A stretch of DNA of 31,217 bases, taken from positions 1 to 31,217 of the forward strand of contig CAZOKE010000011.1 in NCBI GenBank assembly GCA_964580495.1. The letters are read 5' to 3'. The notes under the pieces are model-generated. The model ran no database searches. It was not told where the DNA came from and saw nothing but the letters and a program-made list of their open reading frames with translations. Both the position numbers and the translations under genes were made by a program. Shown one piece after another: positions 6,812-14,733 of this stretch (positions within the stretch are counted from its first letter, which is position 1; each line of letters starts with the position of its first letter). This DNA is from JAIFWV01 sp964580495. GTDB lineage: Bacteria; Patescibacteriota; Doudnabacteria; UBA920; O2-02-FULL-48-8.

Positions 6812-7588
6812 TTAAGCTTTGGTTTTCTCTTTCACCAAAGATTTTTTGAGCATGGCCATGATATCGGAAACTTCTGTTGGTTTGGGTTCTTTGCCTTTGG
6901 CCTTGATTGTTTTGCCTTTGGATTTGGCAGCGATCACGCGCTTGAGCTCATCGGTGTAAGTATCTTTGAATTCTTCCGGCTTAAATTTTTCCGTCAGCTG
7001 GTCGATGAGAGCCAAGGCAATTTCCACTTCTTTTGCCGTGGCTTTTTTGGCTTCGGGCAAATTTAGATCCTGCGGGTCCCGGATTTCCTCCGCGAAACGC
7101 AGCTGCTCAAGTACAATGACATTGCCGGCAGGCTTAACTGCAGAAAGGTGCTCGCGGTTGCGCAGGACAAATTTTGCAATGCCGATTTTTTTGGATTTTT
7201 TCAGCGCCTCGCGCAGAAGCGCGTATGCTTTGTCTGACCCCTTCTCCGGCTCCAGGTAGTATGGTTTTTCAAAGTACATAGGATCAATTTCCTGCTCCTT
7301 CACAAATTCCTGGATTTCTATGGCTTTGGTTTTTTCGACGTTGGCTTTTTGGAAATCTTCCGGAGTCAATACGACATAACTCCCTTTTTGGTATTCATAG
7401 CCTTTTACGATATCTTCATACGGCACTTCTTTGCCGTCTTCGCGGCAGATCCGGGCGTAGCGGATGGGCGATAAATCCTTTTTGTGGAGCATATCGAAAT
7501 CCAGCTTTTCGCCGCCCGTCGCCGAATAAAGCCGGATAGGAATATTTACTAAGCCAAAACTCAAAGCCCCAGTCCAAATTGCTCTCAT
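6812..7588 (-). CDS. ku: Non-homologous end-joining protein Ku
   Basis: A 258-aa bacterial Ku, the homodimeric ring that loads on double-strand DNA ends and recruits LigD. The N-terminus MRAIWTGALSFGLVNIPIRL, YEYQKGSYVVLTPEDF and the central KPYYLEP segment are typical; the C-terminal 40 residues are Lys-rich (KSKGKTIKAKGKEPKP), as in many bacterial Ku proteins where this tail binds DNA. SD AGAGG lies at a normal distance before the ATG. It leads a minus-strand series ku, PE, (GIY-YIG), LIG, POL. The 345-bp spacer to PE holds R repeat copy 1 and an oppositely directed small-RNA unit, so whether ku is in the same transcript is open. Confidence 0.95.
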   Translation of the reverse strand: MRAIWTGALSFGLVNIPIRLYSATGGEKLDFDMLHKKDLSPIRYARICREDGKEVPYEDIVKGYEYQKGSYVVLTPEDFQKANVEKTKAIEIQEFVKEQEIDPMYFEKPYYLEPEKGSDKAYALLREALKKSKKIGIAKFVLRNREHLSAVKPAGNVIVLEQLRFAEEIRDPQDLNLPEAKKATAKEVEIALALIDQLTEKFKPEEFKDTYTDELKRVIAAKSKGKTIKAKGKEPKPTEVSDIMAMLKKSLVKEKTKA

Positions 7589-7806
7589 CGTAAACCTCTT
7601 TTTAGTAATTAAATCCGCACTAAATCGTTTAATCTATTGTCGATTTTCACGACTAATTGCACCATAAATCTATTGGAATTCGCGGTCAATTAGCAGAGTT
7701 GACCTAGAATAATTGCAATATTGTTTGTACGTTGGTCCTAAAGACCCAACATGCTATTTATGATAGTTTTTCTCTGTGTTCTTTGGGAATTAACGAAAGG
7801 ATAAAA

Positions 7807-8934
7807 ATGAGAATCGCACAAATCGCACCCATCCCAGAGCGCGTTCCGCCTAAAAAATATGGCGGCACAGAAAGAGTAATTTATCACCTCACCGAAGAAT
7901 TGGTGCGCATGGGACACGATGTGACCTTGTTCGCTTCCGGAGATTCTATCACAAGCGCCAAACTGATTTCCGTGGTGCCGAAAGCATTGCGCGAAATCGA
8001 AAACACAAATGACATTTATGGCTTCAATATCGCAGCAATGCTGCATATGGGCTTGGCTTATTCGATGCAGGATCAGTTCGACATCATCCATGACCACAAT
8101 CCGCACATGAATTTGCCAACAGCCAATATCTCGCGCACGCCCGTGGTCATGACTTGGCATGGGCCCTATGACCGAGAGATTTCCCGCTACTTTGCCATGC
8201 TCAATAATCCCAAGCTCGTAAGCATATCGCATTCGCAGGCTTCGAGGGCTCCGGGGCTGAATTTCATTGCCAATGTTTATAATGGTTTGCCTATGCAAAA
8301 TTATCCATTCTCGGCAAATCACAAAAATTATTTGTTGTTTGTCGGGCGCATCGACGAAGAAAAAGGCGTGCATCTGGCAATGGATGTTGCCATCCGCCTG
8401 AATATGCCATTAATCATTGCAGCTAAACTCGATGACCAAGTTCCGAAAATCAAAAAATATTTTGAAAAACAAATTTTGCCTCGGCTGAAAGCCTACCCAA
8501 ATCTGTTGTCATGGATCGGCGAAGTAAATGAAACCCAGCGCAACGAACTGATGAAAAATGCCATGTGCTTGGTGCATGCCGTGACTTGGCCCGAGCCTTT
8601 TGGGCTGACTTTGATTGAAGCCATGGCCTGCGGCTGTCCTGTGGTCGCCCTAAACAACGGCTCGATTCCGGAAGTGGTGCAAAACGGCAAGACCGGATTT
8701 GTTGTGGAAAATATGGACCAAATGGCCGAAGCCATAAAACAAATAAATAAAATCGATCGCGCGTATTGCCGCAAATATTCTGTCCATAAATTCAGCGCCA
8801 GACGCATGGCCCAAGGCTATGTTGCCATTTACGAAAAAGTTTTGGCCATGCACGAAGCCGAAACTGAACACAAGGAGCTCCTTAATGCCAGACAAGCAAA
8901 AAGACAAAAACTATTTCTGGGTTTTGGGGCTTGA
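7807..8934 (+). CDS. GT4-family glycosyltransferase
   Basis: A 375-aa retaining glycosyltransferase of family GT4 (GT-B fold). The N-terminal half has IAPIPERVPPKKYGGTERVI, which forms the acceptor-side glycine loop; the C-terminal half has the donor-binding GRIDEEKGVHLA and the EPFGLTLIEAMACGCPVV motif, where the first Glu of the E-x7-E pair is in the PEPFG segment. The frame extends upstream to a TTG at 7732, but ATG 7807 has an SD (AAAGGA) and starts at the family N-terminus MRIAQIAP. The stop overlaps the next gene by 50 bp, so the two are co-translated. Donor and acceptor are not identifiable; pairing with a glucosidase suggests an alpha-glucan or compatible-solute pathway. Confidence 0.88.
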   Translation: MRIAQIAPIPERVPPKKYGGTERVIYHLTEELVRMGHDVTLFASGDSITSAKLISVVPKALREIENTNDIYGFNIAAMLHMGLAYSMQDQFDIIHDHNPHMNLPTANISRTPVVMTWHGPYDREISRYFAMLNNPKLVSISHSQASRAPGLNFIANVYNGLPMQNYPFSANHKNYLLFVGRIDEEKGVHLAMDVAIRLNMPLIIAAKLDDQVPKIKKYFEKQILPRLKAYPNLLSWIGEVNETQRNELMKNAMCLVHAVTWPEPFGLTLIEAMACGCPVVALNNGSIPEVVQNGKTGFVVENMDQMAEAIKQINKIDRAYCRKYSVHKFSARRMAQGYVAIYEKVLAMHEAETEHKELLNARQAKRQKLFLGFGA

Positions 8935-10180
8935 TGCTATCAATGATTTGGAAAGCGACCAGGGAATCCTGGCCTCAGGGCGCGAAGAGCTCTATGGCTG
9001 CATCTTCGGACGGGATTCCCTGATTACGTCGCTGAAATTGCTGCGGGTGTACAAGAAATCAAAAGCCGGCGAGCTGCTGGAATTGGTCCGCAAAGTCCTT
9101 TTGAATTTGGTTTTGCTCCAAGGCAAGCAGACAAACATCGAATCCGGCGAACAGCCCGGCAAATGCATCCATGAGTTCCGTCCCACCAGGCACGAGCACC
9201 TAACGAAGCGCGAACACAAGCCGTGGTATGTTTATGAGGACCAAGTGATGCGCAATTACGACAGCATTGATGCCACTCCTCTCCTGCTGATTGCTATATA
9301 TCGGTACTGGCAGGTTACCCAGGATGGCATGTTTTTAAACCAAGTTATGCCGGGTGTGGAGGCAGCCCTGGAGTGGATAGAGAAATATGGCGACTCAAAC
9401 GGCGATGGATTTGTGGACTACGAACTGTCTACCGCCAGAACTTCGGGAGGTTTGGCAACACAAAACTGGATGGACAGCGAGGAATCAGTTTTCCACGAGA
9501 CTGGCGAGAAGCCTGTTTATCCACTAGCGCCGGTGGAAGTCCAAGCTTACGTGTATCTAGCGTATCGGCTGTGGGCCAAGTACTTTATTATGACCAATCC
9601 GTTTCGGGCCGCCCGTCTGGTGGAGCGCGCAAATGAATTGAAAAAAAGGTTTAATCGAGTTTATCCCACCCAGGACCCGGACTGGAATAAGTTTTTGGCT
9701 TTTAAACTCGACGGAGATGGACGCATATTAAATTCGGTTCGATCCAATATGGGACACGTGCTTTGGGCTTCGACTACAAAAGAAGATGACGGGCAGGTTG
9801 ATTGCATCTTGGAAAAGGATCTGGTCGCAAGTGTGGTTAAAAGATTGCTGATGCCGGATATGTTTGACCCATCGGCCGGGATCCGGACTTTGAGCGCTTA
9901 CTCGAAGCGATTTGACTTCAACAGTTACCACAATGGTTCTATTTGGCCGCATGACAATGCCATGATCGCGGAAGGTTTTCAAATCCATGGGTTTACCAAA
10001 GAGGCGGAAATGGTATACCAGGCCATGCTGCGGGCCATTGGACATTTTGAAACACCGATCGAACTTTTTGTTTATGAGAAAGGCAAGTATTCGGATTTTT
10101 TGTCCGACACCGGCCAGCGGTCGTGCAAGGTCCAAGCCTGGTCAGCTGCGGCGATTTTGGACGCTGTAACATATTTGTGA
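8885..10180 (+). CDS. Glycogen-debranching / amylo-alpha-1,6-glucosidase-like glycoside hydrolase
   Basis: A 431-aa protein with an (alpha/alpha)6-barrel look: YGCIFGRDSLITSL (residues 38-50), SIDATPLLLIAIYRYW (127-142), QNWMDSEES (193-201), a SNMGHVLW segment and YHNGSIWPHDNAMIAEG (348-364). These are hallmarks of the GH63/GDE C-terminal glucosidase group that cuts alpha-glucosidic bonds in glycogen-like or short oligosaccharides. ATG 8885 has a perfect SD (AAGGAG, 7 bases away) inside the glycosyltransferase gene. The frame is open further upstream but those codons overlap a well-conserved gene. No signal peptide, so it acts in the cytoplasm. Which glucoside is cut is not visible. Confidence 0.82.
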   Translation: MPDKQKDKNYFWVLGLDAINDLESDQGILASGREELYGCIFGRDSLITSLKLLRVYKKSKAGELLELVRKVLLNLVLLQGKQTNIESGEQPGKCIHEFRPTRHEHLTKREHKPWYVYEDQVMRNYDSIDATPLLLIAIYRYWQVTQDGMFLNQVMPGVEAALEWIEKYGDSNGDGFVDYELSTARTSGGLATQNWMDSEESVFHETGEKPVYPLAPVEVQAYVYLAYRLWAKYFIMTNPFRAARLVERANELKKRFNRVYPTQDPDWNKFLAFKLDGDGRILNSVRSNMGHVLWASTTKEDDGQVDCILEKDLVASVVKRLLMPDMFDPSAGIRTLSAYSKRFDFNSYHNGSIWPHDNAMIAEGFQIHGFTKEAEMVYQAMLRAIGHFETPIELFVYEKGKYSDFLSDTGQRSCKVQAWSAAAILDAVTYL

Positions 10181-10268
10181 GCGGGTCATGTCACGATTCA
10201 CCCCGTTCTGCTCTCCGCCTAATCGGCGGATGCGCGCGAGAACGGGGTCCCTGAATTGTGCCACCCGC
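10181..10268. terminator. Long imperfect hairpin after the glycosidase gene
   Basis: The whole spacer after the TGA folds: GCGGGT with ACCCGC at the base, CACGATTCA with TGAATTGTG, CCCCGTTCT (10201-10209) with AGAACGGGG (10239-10247), and an inner CCGCC/GGCGG hairpin looped TAATC. No T-run follows, so it may protect or punctuate the message rather than terminate it. The inner CCTAATCGGCGG also occurs in the S elements. Confidence 0.6.
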
Positions 10269-10311
10269 CGACACTATTTACAGCATCCTTATTTTTATAT
10301 AAGATAAGAGA

Positions 10312-12072
10312 ATGCGATTGCTCTGGTCTTATGTGACCAAATATAAAAAAATACTGTTCGGCACCCTGATCCTGGCGACTATCAACCAGGTTTTTTCGCT
10401 TTTGGACCCCCAAATCTTCCGGATTATCGTGGATAAATACGTTAGCCACGTCGGACAGTTGTCCAGCCATGATTTCATCCGCGGCGTAGTTTTGTTGTCG
10501 CTGGCTTCCGTGGGTGCGGCATTTGTCTCGCGGGTTGCGAAAAACTTCCAGGATTACTATTTGAATGTCGTGGTGCAGCGGGTCGGCACGCAAATGTACG
10601 CACATTCAGTCGAACATTCCTTTTCACTGCCTTACGCCGTGTTCGAAGACCAGCGCTCCGGCGAATTTTTGCAAAAACTGCAGAAAGCCCGGACTGATGC
10701 GCAATTGTTTATCCAATCTTCCGTAAATATTTTGTTCCTGGCTTTAGTTGGGATTATCTTTGTAATTGGCTACGCTTTTTATGTGCACTGGCTGGTCGGA
10801 CTGGTTTATTTCCTCATCATTCCGGTCTTGGGCGTTACAACATTTCTCATCAGCAGGCAGATCAAAGCCGCGCAGCGAAGAATCATAAACGAAACTGCGG
10901 CTCTGGCCGGATCCACCACGGAAACTTTGCGCAATGTGGAGCTGGTGAAAAGTTTGGGCTTGGAGCGTCAGGAAATCACCAGGCTTAACGATACCAACAC
11001 TCAAATCCTGAATTTGGAATTGGAAAAAATTAAAATCATCCGCAAATTCAGCTTCATCCAAGGCACAATGATCAATGCCTTGCGTTCGACCCTGCAGCTG
11101 CTCATGCTGTGGCTGGTCTACACGCACGGGATTACTTTTGGTGAATTTTTCAGCTTGCTGTTTTATTCATTCTTCCTTTTCAACCCGCTTGCCTCATTCG
11201 GTGATGTGGCGCAGCAGTATCAAGAAGCCAACGCTTCGATGGAGCGTTTAGATGAAATTTTGAAACTTAAGCCCGAACCCAAACCCGAGCATCCCAAAGA
11301 TGTCGGTGTCATAAAACAAATCCAGTTCGATGATGTGGCTTTCCAGTACGAATCAAATGACAAGCCGGCAGTTTCGGGAGTCAATGTCAAAGTGGAAGCC
11401 GGCGAGACAATCGCTTTTGTGGGTCCTTCCGGAGCTGGCAAAACGACCCTGGTCAAATTGCTGGTCGGATTGTACAAGGCCACAGCCGGCAGAGTTTTAT
11501 TCAATGATATAAATTTGCTTGAATTGGATCTGGAAAAAATCCGAAACAAAATGGGATTGGTCGCGCAAGACACGCAGCTGTTTGCCGGCACCATCCGGGA
11601 AAATTTGCTGTTTGCTTCACCACACGCCACGGATGACGAATGTATCGCAGCGCTAAAAGCTTCAGCGGCCGCGGGTTTGCTGGAACGCGGCGGCAAGGGG
11701 TTGGATTCAAAGATAGGCGAAGGCGGGCTAAAAATTTCCGGCGGCGAGAAACAAAGATTGGCAATTGCCAGAGCTCTGCTGCGCAAACCCGAACTGATAA
11801 TTTTTGACGAAGCGACATCTTCTTTGGATTCGATTACCGAAGAATCTATAACCGCCACAATCAAAGACATAGAACGCCACTACCCTTCCTTGATCACGGT
11901 CATGGTTGCGCACCGGTTGAGCACGATTGCGCACGCGGACAGGATTTATGTTTTGGAGCGCGGAAAAATTGTGGAAGTGGGGAATCACGAACAGCTTTTG
12001 TCGAAACAAGGTTTGTATGCTGCCTTATGGCGGCAGCAGATTGCCAGTAAAGAGCCAGAACTCGTGGTGTGA
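10312..12072 (+). CDS. ABC exporter, fused membrane and ATPase domains (ABCB/MsbA type)
   Basis: A 586-aa half-transporter expected to work as a homodimer. Residues 1-310 are the exporter-type membrane domain with six helices; 335-575 are the ATPase: Walker A GPSGAGKT (371-378), Q-loop Gln419, signature SGGEK (476-480), Walker B IIFDE (496-500) and H-loop His534. Such proteins export lipids, glycolipids, peptides or drugs; the substrate is not predictable here. The ATG at 10312 follows an A/T-rich promoter-like stretch and has only a weak SD. A terminator follows at 12111. It is not clearly in one operon with the glycosyltransferase pair because the long hairpin lies between them. Confidence 0.92.
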   Translation: MRLLWSYVTKYKKILFGTLILATINQVFSLLDPQIFRIIVDKYVSHVGQLSSHDFIRGVVLLSLASVGAAFVSRVAKNFQDYYLNVVVQRVGTQMYAHSVEHSFSLPYAVFEDQRSGEFLQKLQKARTDAQLFIQSSVNILFLALVGIIFVIGYAFYVHWLVGLVYFLIIPVLGVTTFLISRQIKAAQRRIINETAALAGSTTETLRNVELVKSLGLERQEITRLNDTNTQILNLELEKIKIIRKFSFIQGTMINALRSTLQLLMLWLVYTHGITFGEFFSLLFYSFFLFNPLASFGDVAQQYQEANASMERLDEILKLKPEPKPEHPKDVGVIKQIQFDDVAFQYESNDKPAVSGVNVKVEAGETIAFVGPSGAGKTTLVKLLVGLYKATAGRVLFNDINLLELDLEKIRNKMGLVAQDTQLFAGTIRENLLFASPHATDDECIAALKASAAAGLLERGGKGLDSKIGEGGLKISGGEKQRLAIARALLRKPELIIFDEATSSLDSITEESITATIKDIERHYPSLITVMVAHRLSTIAHADRIYVLERGKIVEVGNHEQLLSKQGLYAALWRQQIASKEPELVV

Positions 12073-12076
12073 TTTT

Positions 12077-12091
12077 GTTCTCTTCGAGAAC
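12077..12091 (+). repeat. GTTCTC-TTC-GAGAAC hairpin, solo copy
   Basis: Six-bp stem with a three-base loop, embedded in TTGTTCTCTTCGAGAACCAG. The same 20-mer precedes S copies 2 and 3 (19376-19395 and 21783-21802), and a variant occurs at 22452. Here it stands alone just after the ABC gene stop. Confidence 0.6.
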
Positions 12092-12110
12092 CAGGTTAAC
12101 TGCAATAAAG

Positions 12111-12144
12111 AAAGCGGCTGAAGGTGTTCTTTCAGTCGCTTTGT
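12111..12144. terminator. Terminator between ABC gene and small minus-strand gene
   Basis: A 12-bp stem AAAGCGGCTGAA (12111-12122) with TTCAGTCGCTTT (12131-12142), one G-U pair, eight-base loop. It separates two convergent units and can work in both directions. Confidence 0.8.
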
Positions 12145-12148
12145 GTTA

Positions 12149-12361
12149 TCAATTCCTGATTTCGTGGTCGATCCCGCCGAATGTGATTGGCGGCAGATCC
12201 GAGTCGTCGAACGGTGCAGACGGAGCGCGTCTGTCGCCTGTTGGGCGGGCAACCAAACGCCGGTCAGGTTGGGTCCTCCGGTCGATGAATCCTCCAGGTT
12301 TGAGATCTTTGCGGTCGCGGTGTGAGCAAGTTTTCCGGTTTTGACAGCGGCTTATACTCAA
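12149..12361 (-). CDS. Small Arg/Pro-rich hypothetical protein
   Basis: A 70-aa frame with a TTG start; AAGGAGG lies only four bases upstream (12366-12372), rather close, so the exact start is uncertain. The protein is soluble, Arg-, Asp- and Pro-rich (RRTQPDRRLVARPTGDRR) with no domain I recognise. Support for it being real: it directly follows the stop of the 29-aa microprotein, whose TAA overlaps this SD, and a terminator lies immediately after its stop. It is thus probably the last gene of a receiver, microprotein and small-protein operon. It could be spurious if the SD serves something else. Confidence 0.5.
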   Translation of the reverse strand: MSISRCQNRKTCSHRDRKDLKPGGFIDRRTQPDRRLVARPTGDRRAPSAPFDDSDLPPITFGGIDHEIRN

Positions 12362-12370
12362 TCAACCTCC

Positions 12371-12460
12371 TTACCAATGACGAGCGTGATAGATGATGCG
12401 ATCGATTGCAACCATAGCAAGTGCAATGATCATCGCAGCAATCACCAGTGTTTCGACCAT
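12371..12460 (-). CDS. 29-aa single-pass membrane microprotein
   Basis: ATG at 12460 with the SD AGGGGG overlapping the stop of the upstream receiver gene; TAA at 12371-12373. The product begins MVETLVIAAMIIALAMVAI, a clear transmembrane helix, and ends with the basic/aromatic tail DRIIYHARHW. Spacing to both neighbours is a few bases, so it looks translationally linked to them. No family is recognised. By analogy with other tiny membrane proteins it could modulate a membrane complex, but that is speculation. The coding evidence is the SD, the coherent helix and the tight packing. Confidence 0.6.
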   Translation of the reverse strand: MVETLVIAAMIIALAMVAIDRIIYHARHW

Positions 12461-12468
12461 TGGTCCCC

Positions 12469-12861
12469 CTAGTTCATCTTGAGCAATGGATTCTGCGGCT
12501 CGGAGACATTCAGCGCCTCCAGTTCGCCTGAATCGCTTTCGTCTTCCTCGTCTTCTTCCTGCCCTTCGTACTCGGTTGTGTACGTAAGCACCGGAATCAT
12601 CCTGGTCGCCTCATCCAGCTTGAGCATGGTCAGGATTTGGAATGCGTCGACGTCATCTATCTTGACGCAGAGGATGACTAGGTTCGGCTGGAGTTTCTTG
12701 ACCCGGCTATAGGCGTGTTCAAGTGATTCTACGACAATGTAGTCGTAGTTATCCATGTCCAGCATGGATTCCAGTAGAGCCAAAATCTCGGAGCTACTGT
12801 TTATGATCACCACTTTTTGGGCCACGCTGGGCCCGGCCACTTTCGTGATTGAGCTCAGCAT
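12469..12861 (-). CDS. Degenerate receiver-domain protein (pseudo-response regulator)
   Basis: A 130-aa protein with the alternating pattern of a CheY-like receiver: KVVIINSSSEILALLESML, IVVESLEHAYSRVKKLQPN, LVILCVKIDDVDAFQILTML and MIPVLTYTTE. The phosphorylation residues are lost: the N-terminal acidic pair is Asn-Ser (21-22) and the phospho-acceptor Asp is Cys65. The C-terminal 30 residues are very acidic (EEDEEDESDSGE) in place of an output domain. It therefore probably works by protein contact and not by phosphotransfer. SD GGAGG precedes the ATG at a good distance. It is followed closely by a membrane microprotein and a 70-aa protein, and preceded by the recombinase gene 64 bp away on the same strand. 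Confidence 0.75.
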   Translation of the reverse strand: MLSSITKVAGPSVAQKVVIINSSSEILALLESMLDMDNYDYIVVESLEHAYSRVKKLQPNLVILCVKIDDVDAFQILTMLKLDEATRMIPVLTYTTEYEGQEEDEEDESDSGELEALNVSEPQNPLLKMN

Positions 12862-12925
12862 AATCCCCTCCGCGAAATTGTTTGTTTCAGTATATGCTTA
12901 CCTGGTGCTAAACGCAAACGGGAGC

Positions 12926-13894
12926 TTAGTCCTCTTTTTTGTTGTGGAATTTATCATAAACGTCGCGCAATCGTCGGTTGGTCAAATGAGTATATATTTG
13001 CGTGGTAGAGATTGAGGCGTGCCCTAGCAGTTCCTGTACGGCTCTTAAGTCTGCACCATTGGCCAGCAGGTCCGTGGCAAATGAATGGCGCAGGGTGTGC
13101 GGGCTGATTTTTTTCGTGATTCCGGCCAGCATGGCATATTTTTTGATTAGTCGCTGCACTGTGCGCGCGGTCAGCCCCGGCAATTTATCATCCAGAGTTT
13201 TTATTTGTTTTTCCACTGTTTCCTTGTCATCGTGGCGGATGAACAGAGCCCTGGAGTTGTCCTTACGCAATTTGAAATAATCTTCCAAAGCTTTGGTAGC
13301 TTTTGGAGAGATAAAGACCAAACGAAGCTTGTCGCCTTTGCCTCGAACCGTAAACTCCCCCTTTTTGAGATTGAGGTTTTCTTTTTTGAGGCTCACAAGC
13401 TCCGAAACGCGAAGCCCGGATGAGAATAGAAATTCCATAAGGGCGCGGTCCCTGGCTCGGGTTACCGGGTTCTTCTCCTCTTCCGTGGCTTTTATTAGTC
13501 TTTGCACATCTTCCGGCAATAAAAATTCGACTTGGCGGGATGGAGTTTTTGGGAGTTCGATTTTTTCCGCAGCCAGGGTTTTGATATCGCGCCGGGCTAA
13601 GTATTTGAGAAATGAGCGTAGGGCAATAAGGTGGTAGTTTTGTGTAATGATTTTGAGAGGTTTGCCGTTCTCAACAATCCGGTTGAGATGCAATCGGTAG
13701 GATCTTATAAGCTCCTGATCGATATCTTTGGGCTCAGTGACACCTTGAAGAGCGCAAAATTTGATGAAGCGGATGAGGTAGTGGTCATAATTGCGCAAGG
13801 TTAACTTGGACCGGTTGCGTTCGATTTCCAGATACTCCAAAAACTGCTGATTGTATCGCTGTAATTGAGATTTTGAGGTTTTTGTTTCTGTCAT
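12926..13894 (-). CDS. xerC/xerD-like: Tyrosine recombinase, XerC/XerD type
   Basis: A 322-aa site-specific recombinase with an N-terminal SAM-like core-binding domain (NQQFLEYLEIERNRSKLTLRNY) and a catalytic domain with all six residues: Arg162 (SSGLRVSEL), Lys186 (RGKGDK), His266 and Arg269 (HTLRHSFATD), His292 (LLGHASISTTQIYTH) and Tyr301. Length and arrangement fit a chromosome-dimer resolvase, although one copy alone does not say XerC, XerD or a mobile integrase. The frame runs upstream into an R repeat; MTETKTSKSQ at 13894 gives the normal family start and avoids 19 residues coded by repeat DNA. Nothing nearby looks like a dif site. Confidence 0.9.
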   Translation of the reverse strand: MTETKTSKSQLQRYNQQFLEYLEIERNRSKLTLRNYDHYLIRFIKFCALQGVTEPKDIDQELIRSYRLHLNRIVENGKPLKIITQNYHLIALRSFLKYLARRDIKTLAAEKIELPKTPSRQVEFLLPEDVQRLIKATEEEKNPVTRARDRALMEFLFSSGLRVSELVSLKKENLNLKKGEFTVRGKGDKLRLVFISPKATKALEDYFKLRKDNSRALFIRHDDKETVEKQIKTLDDKLPGLTARTVQRLIKKYAMLAGITKKISPHTLRHSFATDLLANGADLRAVQELLGHASISTTQIYTHLTNRRLRDVYDKFHNKKED

Positions 13895-13908
13895 TTTGGG
13901 TAAGAACC

Positions 13909-13993
13909 ACACCAGACTTGATCTGGTGTCCACTTCATCTATTAACACCAATTGGTATTAATTAAGGAAGTGGATCCCAGCTTTCGCTGGGAT
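13909..13993 (+). repeat. R repeat, copy 2
   Basis: Left hairpin: ACACCAG (13909-13915), loop ACTTGAT, CTGGTGT (13923-13929). Right hairpin: ATCCCAGC (13974-13981), loop TTTC, GCTGGGAT (13986-13993). The hairpins are themselves bracketed inside by CCACTTC (13930-13936) and GAAGTGG (13967-13973), with ACCAATTGGT at the centre, so the entire 85 bp can fold as a branched cruciform. Lies 14 bp upstream of the recombinase ATG. Confidence 0.9.
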
Positions 13994-14058
13994 GGGAGAT
14001 TAGAGGTCTTCGCACATCGTGAAAAACTCGATATTTTACGACTATAGTATAACATGAT

Positions 14059-14226
14059 GTCCACTCTTTTTCTAGAAAAAGAGTGGACGGAGAAAAAGTC
14101 GCGACCCTGAAAAAATTCGCGGAATATTTAGCTCACTGCGGCGTACTCGCACATGCCTAATCGGCGGGCGAGCGTTTACCCAGCCTTGTTCGCGTCATAT
14201 TCCGACCGAATTTTTCAGACGGTCGC
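14059..14226 (+). repeat. S element, copy 1 (structured repeat)
   Basis: Begins with a perfect 13-bp hairpin (GTCCACTCTTTTT, loop CTAG, 14059-14088), then a GGAGAAAAAGTCGC link. The 126-nt core (14101-14226) has nested stems: GCGACC with GGTCGC, CTGAAAAA..TTCG with CGAATTTTTCAG, CGGAAT with ATTCCG, then CTCGC with GCGAG around CACATGCCTAATCGGCGG, and GCGAGC with GTTCGC. Compare copies at 19378 and 21784. Lies upstream of the rpsO promoter. Could be a structured RNA or a mobile palindromic element. Confidence 0.8.
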
Positions 14227-14241
14227 ATACATTGGTGACCC

Positions 14242-14270
14242 TTGCGGAAAAGGAACAAACATGGTAAAAT
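14242..14270 (+). promoter_or_regulatory. Probable rpsO promoter
   Basis: TTGCGG (14242-14247), 17-bp spacer, TAAAAT (14265-14270). The predicted transcript begins about 60 nt before rpsO, and its leader can form a hairpin (GCTGAT 14296-14301 with ATCAGC 14310-14315) just upstream of the SD. S15 often represses its own leader, so this hairpin is a candidate site, by analogy only. Confidence 0.55.
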
Positions 14271-14334
14271 CAGCTTACTAATTAATAGTTCGACGGCTGA
14301 TTATCTCTGATCAGCGCGTGACAAAAGGAATCAC

Positions 14335-14598
14335 ATGTTAACCCCAAAAGAGAAAGAACAAATCATCAAGAAGTTCCAGACCCACAAGGATGACACCGGA
14401 TCGCCGGAAGTGCAGGTAGCCATACTTACTCGAGAAATCGAGAAAGTCTCGGACCACTTAAAGCAGCACAGCAAAGACAATCACTCCCGCCGCGGGCTTC
14501 TCAAAATGGTTGGCAACCGACGCCGACTGCTTCGCTTCCTCAAGAACGAAGACGAAAAGCGCTGGGATAAGCTTACTGATAAACTTAAATTGAAATAA
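14335..14598 (+). CDS. rpsO: 30S ribosomal protein S15
   Basis: An 87-aa S15 of normal length: the four-helix protein binds the 16S rRNA central domain (helices 20-22) early in 30S assembly. Diagnostic stretches: TGSPEVQVAILT, LKQHSKDNHSRRGLLKMV and NRRRLLRFLK. SD AAAGGA lies before the ATG. Its neighbour pnp follows 283 bp downstream on the same strand, the classic rpsO-pnp order, but here an imperfect palindrome and an R repeat separate them, so pnp may have a separate promoter or processing site. Confidence 0.97.
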   Translation: MLTPKEKEQIIKKFQTHKDDTGSPEVQVAILTREIEKVSDHLKQHSKDNHSRRGLLKMVGNRRRLLRFLKNEDEKRWDKLTDKLKLK

Positions 14599-14602
14599 GC
14601 GC

Positions 14603-14663
14603 TGAGGGCTGAGGGAAGAGGCTGAAAAAATCGATTTCTCATCCCTCACACCTCGACCCTCAT
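14603..14663. repeat. Empty copy of the four-helix-bundle flanking palindrome
   Basis: A 60-nt imperfect palindrome: TGAGGGCTGAGGGAAGAGG on the left, and the reverse complement of TCATCCCTCACACCTCGACCCTCA on the right, with AAATCGATTT at the centre. The TGAGGGCTGAGGGA motif is the same as that flanking the S23-type gene at 17094, but here no gene is enclosed. It starts 5 bp after the rpsO stop and may also act as its terminator. Confidence 0.65.
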
Positions 14664-14733
14664 CCGTAGTTTTTTAACAATTAATTCCCTAAGAGTGCTT
14701 CCAGGCAAAGAGGCTATACGAGTGTAGTAACCC

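Noticed and set aside
12926..13894. Phage or island integrase
   Set aside because: No attachment-site repeats, tRNA gene or phage genes are nearby; size and motif layout fit a Xer recombinase better, though this is not proof.
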